Below are positions 7,095 to 10,136 of a stretch of 10,136 bases of DNA, in pieces. Within the stretch, counting starts at the first letter, position 1; every line of letters begins with the position of its first letter. The DNA is from NIOZ-UU13 sp041862635 (GTDB lineage Bacteria > Planctomycetota > Phycisphaerae > Sedimentisphaerales > Anaerobacaceae). The notes under the pieces were generated by a model. That model made no database searches, had not been told where the DNA came from, and was given only the letters and a program-made list of their open reading frames with translations. The position numbers were made by a program, and so were the translations under genes. Where the stretch lies: NCBI GenBank assembly GCA_041862635.1, contig JBGVTO010000015.1, positions 1 through 10,136 on the forward strand, read 5' to 3'.

Positions 7095-8123
7095 CTACTT
7101 TTCAGCCTGCAAGTCCCAGTTGAATTTTTCCTGATACCTCCAGTAGAACCGCCCTAAAATGTGAGCACCTACCAATGCTAAATAGGTAACGACAGAACGA
7201 ATGATAAAAATCCAAAGCTTCGATTCCTGCACTTCCGTGTAGAGCATACCGATTAACACAACCGGTGTGACAAACAATAAAACAAGTCCGCAGTATGGGT
7301 AAAACGCGCTGGATATTGAGCGAATTAGCAAACGAGGGTTAAGGCCTATAGCCGAGTCGAACATAATAACGGCCAACAGCCCCATCGGAAAAAGGAAGAC
7401 CGCATAGATTAGTAACAGCCAGAAGATTATGTCGGCTCTCTTGGCGAACAGCATATAGAGAACAAACGGCGTAAAGAAAATCGCAAGACAACCGATTACA
7501 TTCACCGCCTGCCAGAACATACCCATAAAACCTGGGGTTGCACCTAATCCCTCAGGCGCTCGCACGCTCCCATCGGCACTGTCGCGGACACATTCGGTAA
7601 AATACCAATATATGTAAAAGAAAATAACGATATGAATAACTATAGTGACAAGAAAGAAAAGACAAGAAAGCTGGATAGGAAGAATCGTCCATAGAAGATC
7701 GATTAACAGCGGTACTCCGATGAAAATCGCAAGATTCTTCAAGCCCGGTACGCTGAATGGATATAGAAATATGTCTATGAGCCAAGGCAGCCTGCGTTCA
7801 TCAATGAGTTCCTCTTCGATCTCTGGTTCGCATTCGTAAGTCTCTTCGGAGATGCTGGTTTGGCCCCTTTGAAAAGGGTCGATTTTGTCTTTTTCCTCGA
7901 CGTCCAAAAGAGTTAAATCGTAGGCGGAGTGTTTGGGTGTGGTTTTTATTTTCTCGGGACCATTTTGATTTGGTGTGGTCTCTTTGGGCTGGGCTTTGGG
8001 GATGTGGATTATATAATAGCATTTAGGGCATCTAATTTTTTTGCCTGCATAGCTTTCGGAGACGGTGGATTTATGGCCGCAGTTGTCGCAGTAAAACCTG
8101 ATAAAGGGATCCGCCTCAACCAC
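7095..8123 (-). CDS. Zinc-ribbon membrane protein, paralogue 2
   Basis: 342 residues from GTG at 8123. The frame stays open to a TTG at 8183, but that codon lies in a terminator stem; the GTG has AGGA 6 nt upstream and puts the cysteines at C12, C15, C32 and C35, the same register as paralogue 1. The architecture is the same: zinc ribbon, acidic linker (~43-110), then about six hydrophobic helices (~128-148, 152-176, 205-226, 231-255, 275-295, 305-325). Shared stretches with the neighbour include LLD...KDKI in the linker, LPWLIDIFLYP (112-122), DS-x2-G-x2-RAP (181-190) and the C-terminal GAHILGRFY block. Between these blocks the sequences differ widely, so the duplication is old. Function is unknown; probably an inner-membrane protein. 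Confidence 0.82.
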   Translation of the reverse strand: MVEADPFIRFYCDNCGHKSTVSESYAGKKIRCPKCYYIIHIPKAQPKETTPNQNGPEKIKTTPKHSAYDLTLLDVEEKDKIDPFQRGQTSISEETYECEPEIEEELIDERRLPWLIDIFLYPFSVPGLKNLAIFIGVPLLIDLLWTILPIQLSCLFFLVTIVIHIVIFFYIYWYFTECVRDSADGSVRAPEGLGATPGFMGMFWQAVNVIGCLAIFFTPFVLYMLFAKRADIIFWLLLIYAVFLFPMGLLAVIMFDSAIGLNPRLLIRSISSAFYPYCGLVLLFVTPVVLIGMLYTEVQESKLWIFIIRSVVTYLALVGAHILGRFYWRYQEKFNWDLQAEK

Positions 8124-8161
8124 TTTCAATCCTGCCTGAATATTTTGCGGTTTTGCCGTAT

Positions 8162-8196
8162 AAAAAAATATATTTAGCCCCAAGTTTCACTGGGGG
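8162..8196 (-). terminator. Rho-independent terminator after the lipoprotein gene
   Basis: Read on the minus strand, CCCCCAGT-GAA-ACTTGGGG forms an 8-position stem with one internal C/T mismatch (8178-8196). It is followed by CTAAATATA and a run of seven T (8168-8162). It ends the alaS/lipoprotein transcript, and it argues against a translation start for paralogue 2 at 8183, which would lie within the stem. Confidence 0.75.
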
Positions 8197-8225
8197 TTAT
8201 TTAGCTGGTAAAAAAATCATAATTG

Positions 8226-8294
8226 TCAGGATACTAATTTTTCTTTTATCAGCTCCGAAGCTTTAAGCAAGTTGCTGGGGCATTTATCGCCGCC
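8226..8294 (-). pseudogene. Decayed fragment of the alaS 3' end
   Basis: On the minus strand this non-genic stretch reads GGDKCPSNLLKASELIKEKLVS and then a stop (TGA). The intact alaS in this window ends GGKEPKKINDALKKAAELIKEKLAE-stop. The KAxELIKEKL tail matches 9 of 10 positions, and GGDK aligns in frame with AGGK, leaving a 4-codon deletion between. The bases after the stop also agree (TGACAATT against TGATAATT). A stop codon stands just upstream (TAA, 8301-8303), so no gene can be expressed from it. It lies between the lipoprotein gene and the terminator. Best read as a relic of a duplicated alaS end; the short length leaves room for coincidence. Confidence 0.55.
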
Positions 8295-8334
8295 CACACA
8301 TTATTGATTCGGATATCTCTTGGAGTTCGTTTGC

Positions 8335-8916
8335 TCACAACTGACTTACCATCTTAATGCCGACAAGCTTGTTGTCCGTAGTTATCAACTCACTTCTCAA
8401 GTTGTCATAATAGAGAATTGTAAAGCGCCCTTTCGAATCTGTCCTGTCCGGTTCGCCATAGGCGGTGATGATTTGATTGCGACTGGCTCCCATGGTAACG
8501 CCCTTTTTTGTCCTCTCGGCAAAAGTAGTCACATGATAAAAGCCTGGGTATCCTTCTGAATAGCACTTGATATAATTGATGCCAACCGTTGGGTTAAGTC
8601 CGAAAAGAAGACCTCTCGAAGAAATATAGTCCAGCCTTACCACGTCTTGCATAACTGCTTCAATCTTATCAGGCTGCCCAATATGTTTTATGACCTCTTC
8701 TTTCGACATACCGAACCTGACAGGCCCAACACCGACGCCCAGTTCAATCACCAAGGCCTCGCTGGGTTCAACTACCAAGTCCTCGCTGGGGCTGGCAGCT
8801 ATTTCGTCATCACTGTCCGGTGCCGGTGTTTCCTTTTTGCAGCCGGCCAAAGTAAATACAACAATAGCGGCACACAAAATTACAATTGTTTTTTTGGGGT
8901 ATTTATTTCCGGCCAT
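8335..8916 (-). CDS. Small lipoprotein with two SmpA/BamE-like motif repeats
   Basis: 193 residues from ATG at 8916. An in-frame ATG at 8928 is rejected because the GGAGG used by 8916 (8922-8926, 5 nt spacing) would lie within that longer reading. Signal: KK at 8-9, hydrophobic TIVILCAAIVVFT, lipobox LAGC with C26, then KKE; a +2 Lys suggests outer-membrane sorting by the E. coli rule, which may not hold here. An acidic, Pro/Ser linker (27-60) follows. The globular part has two similar halves: VRFGMSKEEVIKHIGQPD (~66-83) and VTMGASRNQIITAYGEPD (~140-157), each followed by beta-type sequence ending in a GI.YI / VGIKMV strand. This GMS...GxPD pattern recalls SmpA/BamE and BLIP-like folds; specific function unknown. 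It follows alaS by 88 nt. Confidence 0.8.
   Translation of the reverse strand: MAGNKYPKKTIVILCAAIVVFTLAGCKKETPAPDSDDEIAASPSEDLVVEPSEALVIELGVGVGPVRFGMSKEEVIKHIGQPDKIEAVMQDVVRLDYISSRGLLFGLNPTVGINYIKCYSEGYPGFYHVTTFAERTKKGVTMGASRNQIITAYGEPDRTDSKGRFTILYYDNLRSELITTDNKLVGIKMVSQL
8743..8790 (-). repeat. Tandem 24-bp repeat inside the lipoprotein linker
   Basis: Two adjacent 24-bp units, 8743-8766 and 8767-8790, agree at 21 of 24 positions and encode PSEALVIE and PSEDLVVE (residues 51-58 and 43-50). The repeat lies in the linker between lipid anchor and globular part, so copy-number change would alter the tether length without breaking the frame. Confidence 0.8.
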
Positions 8917-8971
8917 AACAACCTCCATTAAATTGACAACCTCTACAAATCCGTTACGTCTTATTATTTTG

Positions 8972-9001
8972 AATATGACATTAACACAGGGTCTCTGTGA
9001 A
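8972..9001 (-). promoter_or_regulatory. Weak promoter-like pair before the lipoprotein gene
   Basis: On the minus strand TTCACA (9001-8996) and CATATT (8977-8972) are 18 nt apart within the alaS-lipoprotein gap. A 5-bp hairpin CACAG/CTGTG (8985-8999) overlaps but has no T-run. The gene may equally be read through from alaS. Confidence 0.25.
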
Positions 9002-9004
9002 TTA

Positions 9005-10136
9005 TCACTCGGCCAGCTTTTCTTTTATAAGTTCCGCGGCTTTTTTGAGGGCGTCGTTGATTTTTTTTGGTTCTTTACCGCCGGCCTGTGCCATTTGAGG
9101 CCGTCCACCTCCTCCTCCGTCAATTATCGGTGCGATTGCCTTGACGATGTCGCCGGCCTTTAGGCCCTTCTTGATGAGGTCGTTGGTTATACCCGCCAGG
9201 AGTGTTGCCTTGTCGTCATCCTCGAAGCCCAGAACGATAGCGGCGGATTTTGCCTTCTTCTTGAGCATATCGATAGCTTCACGGGCCTGCTCGATATGTG
9301 TGCCGTCCAGTCGGCCGATGATTATGGAGGTCTCGCCGATTTTTTCACATTTTTGAAGAAGCTGTTTTGCCTCGGCCATAACATCAGAGCCGGATGCCTT
9401 GGCCGCGCTCCTGAGCTCCTTGGAGAGCCTTTTATTGTCCTTTATCAACTGGCCTACCCGCTCAACAATCGCTTCCGAGGGGACCTTCAGCATCGCTGAA
9501 AGCTCATCGACGATGTCACTTGCCTTTTCGAGACAGGCGTTAAGGCCGGTGCCGGTCAGTGCGGTAATCCTGCGGACACCGGCAGAGATACTTTCTTCTT
9601 TGATTATCTTAAAGCCGCCTATTTGTCCCGTATTATCGCAGTGCGTCCCCCCGCAAAATTCTCGCGAAAAAGCTTCTTCAAGCAGTTTTTCGTTTGCCGC
9701 ACCGATAGCCACTACCCGAACCTCGTTGCCATACTTTTCACCGAACAGCGCCATAGCCCCCAGTTTTTCCGCCTCAGCCCTTGGCATCACGACACAGGTT
9801 AAGGGCAGGTCGGAAGCTATTTTTTCTCTGACCAAATCCTCGACCTTTTTGAATTCCCTGGCGGTGAGTGCTTTGGGGTATGTAAAGTCAAATCTCAAAT
9901 AGTCCGGGCCGACGTAACTGCCCTGCTGGACTACTGATTTGCCTAACACCTGCTGCAGCGCCCACTGGAGCAGGTGGGTGGCGGTGTGGTTTTTCTTCGT
10001 CGCGGCTCTGTCTCTGCTGACTATCGCACGTACCTTTTCGCCGACTTCGAATGAACCCTCTTTCATCTTGCCAGCATGAAATACACAATCAGCGAGTCCA
10101 ATCGTTTTTTCAACAATGAATCGGCCATTGGGGGAT
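9005..10136 (-). CDS. alaS: Alanyl-tRNA synthetase, C-terminal part (5' end outside window)
   Basis: Charges tRNA-Ala with alanine and hydrolyses mischarged Ser/Gly-tRNA-Ala. The frame is open to the right edge, so Met at 10066 is internal; 376 residues of a usual ~870 are present, lacking the catalytic domain. Visible: the end of the beta-barrel segment (GRFIVEKTIGLADCVFH), the editing-site NHTATH (9974-9991), the second zinc-binding motif CGGTH (9641-9655), a helical coiled-coil region with many Lys/Glu (~9370-9530), and the C-Ala domain with a poly-Gly hinge followed by RPQMAQAGG (~9077-9121). All editing-site His and Cys residues are intact, so proofreading should work. It ends TGA at 9007-9005 and is followed by the lipoprotein gene on the same strand. 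Confidence 0.96.
   Translation of the reverse strand, partial: SPNGRFIVEKTIGLADCVFHAGKMKEGSFEVGEKVRAIVSRDRAATKKNHTATHLLQWALQQVLGKSVVQQGSYVGPDYLRFDFTYPKALTAREFKKVEDLVREKIASDLPLTCVVMPRAEAEKLGAMALFGEKYGNEVRVVAIGAANEKLLEEAFSREFCGGTHCDNTGQIGGFKIIKEESISAGVRRITALTGTGLNACLEKASDIVDELSAMLKVPSEAIVERVGQLIKDNKRLSKELRSAAKASGSDVMAEAKQLLQKCEKIGETSIIIGRLDGTHIEQAREAIDMLKKKAKSAAIVLGFEDDDKATLLAGITNDLIKKGLKAGDIVKAIAPIIDGGGGGRPQMAQAGGKEPKKINDALKKAAELIKEKLAE

Noticed and set aside
8917..8928. Upstream ATG (8928) as start of the lipoprotein
   Set aside because: The GGAGG motif lies inside this extension and is placed ideally for ATG at 8916; the longer N-terminus adds only MEVV before a complete lipoprotein signal.
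8985..8999. CACAG/CTGTG hairpin after alaS, considered as the alaS terminator
   Set aside because: Five base pairs and no following T-run on the minus strand; readthrough into the lipoprotein gene is as likely.
8690..9163. Plus-strand 157-codon open frame
   Set aside because: It runs antisense across the lipoprotein gene, the gap and the alaS end; both antisense genes have clear motifs and start signals.
9399..9902. Plus-strand 167-codon open frame
   Set aside because: Antisense shadow of alaS; Ser/Ala/Pro-rich with no recognisable motif.

Overview
The window looks like chromosomal DNA of a planctomycete, most likely of the Phycisphaerae (Sedimentisphaerales-like). The reasons are the C-terminal block of an H-X9-DG pseudopilin-like protein fused to a Hint domain, an Aquifex-type single-chain aconitase, small zinc-ribbon membrane proteins with an N-terminal CxxC...CxxC finger, and frequent GTG/TTG starts. 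This placement is inferred from recalled family patterns, not from a search. I see no phage, transposase, CRISPR array, rRNA or tRNA gene.

Plus strand, 1-5874. The window opens inside an H-X9-DG/Hint protein (1-831) closed by a strong intrinsic terminator (906-945). After a promoter-like region with a perfect 14-bp palindrome come three overlapping genes: an Fe-S aconitase (1043-3016), a LOG-family nucleotide-binding protein (3009-3530) and an exported protein with two copies of one unknown domain (3530-4444). The 8-nt and 1-nt overlaps make one translationally coupled operon likely. A 119-nt leader with a hairpin and a repeated 11-mer precedes hisD (4564-5874), which encodes histidinol dehydrogenase with all its catalytic and zinc residues.

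Minus strand, 10136-5892, read right to left. The 3' part of alaS (editing and C-Ala domains) is followed by a small lipoprotein gene with a twofold GxS...GxPD repeat. Then comes a short decayed copy of the alaS 3' end, an intrinsic terminator, and two tandem paralogous genes for zinc-ribbon/six-helix membrane proteins of unknown function. The second of these converges on hisD with only 17 nt between the stop codons.

How the genes work together: apart from the aconitase operon there is no obvious shared pathway. Aconitase (TCA cycle), hisD (histidine) and alaS (translation) are housekeeping genes, interleaved with lineage-restricted envelope proteins (Hint fusion, duplicated-domain secreted protein, lipoprotein, zinc-ribbon membrane pair). 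I see no clear defence or mobile system. The most unusual points are the alaS 3'-end relic, the paralogous zinc-ribbon membrane pair, the Hint fusion lacking the usual terminal His-Asn, and the repeat-bearing hisD leader.
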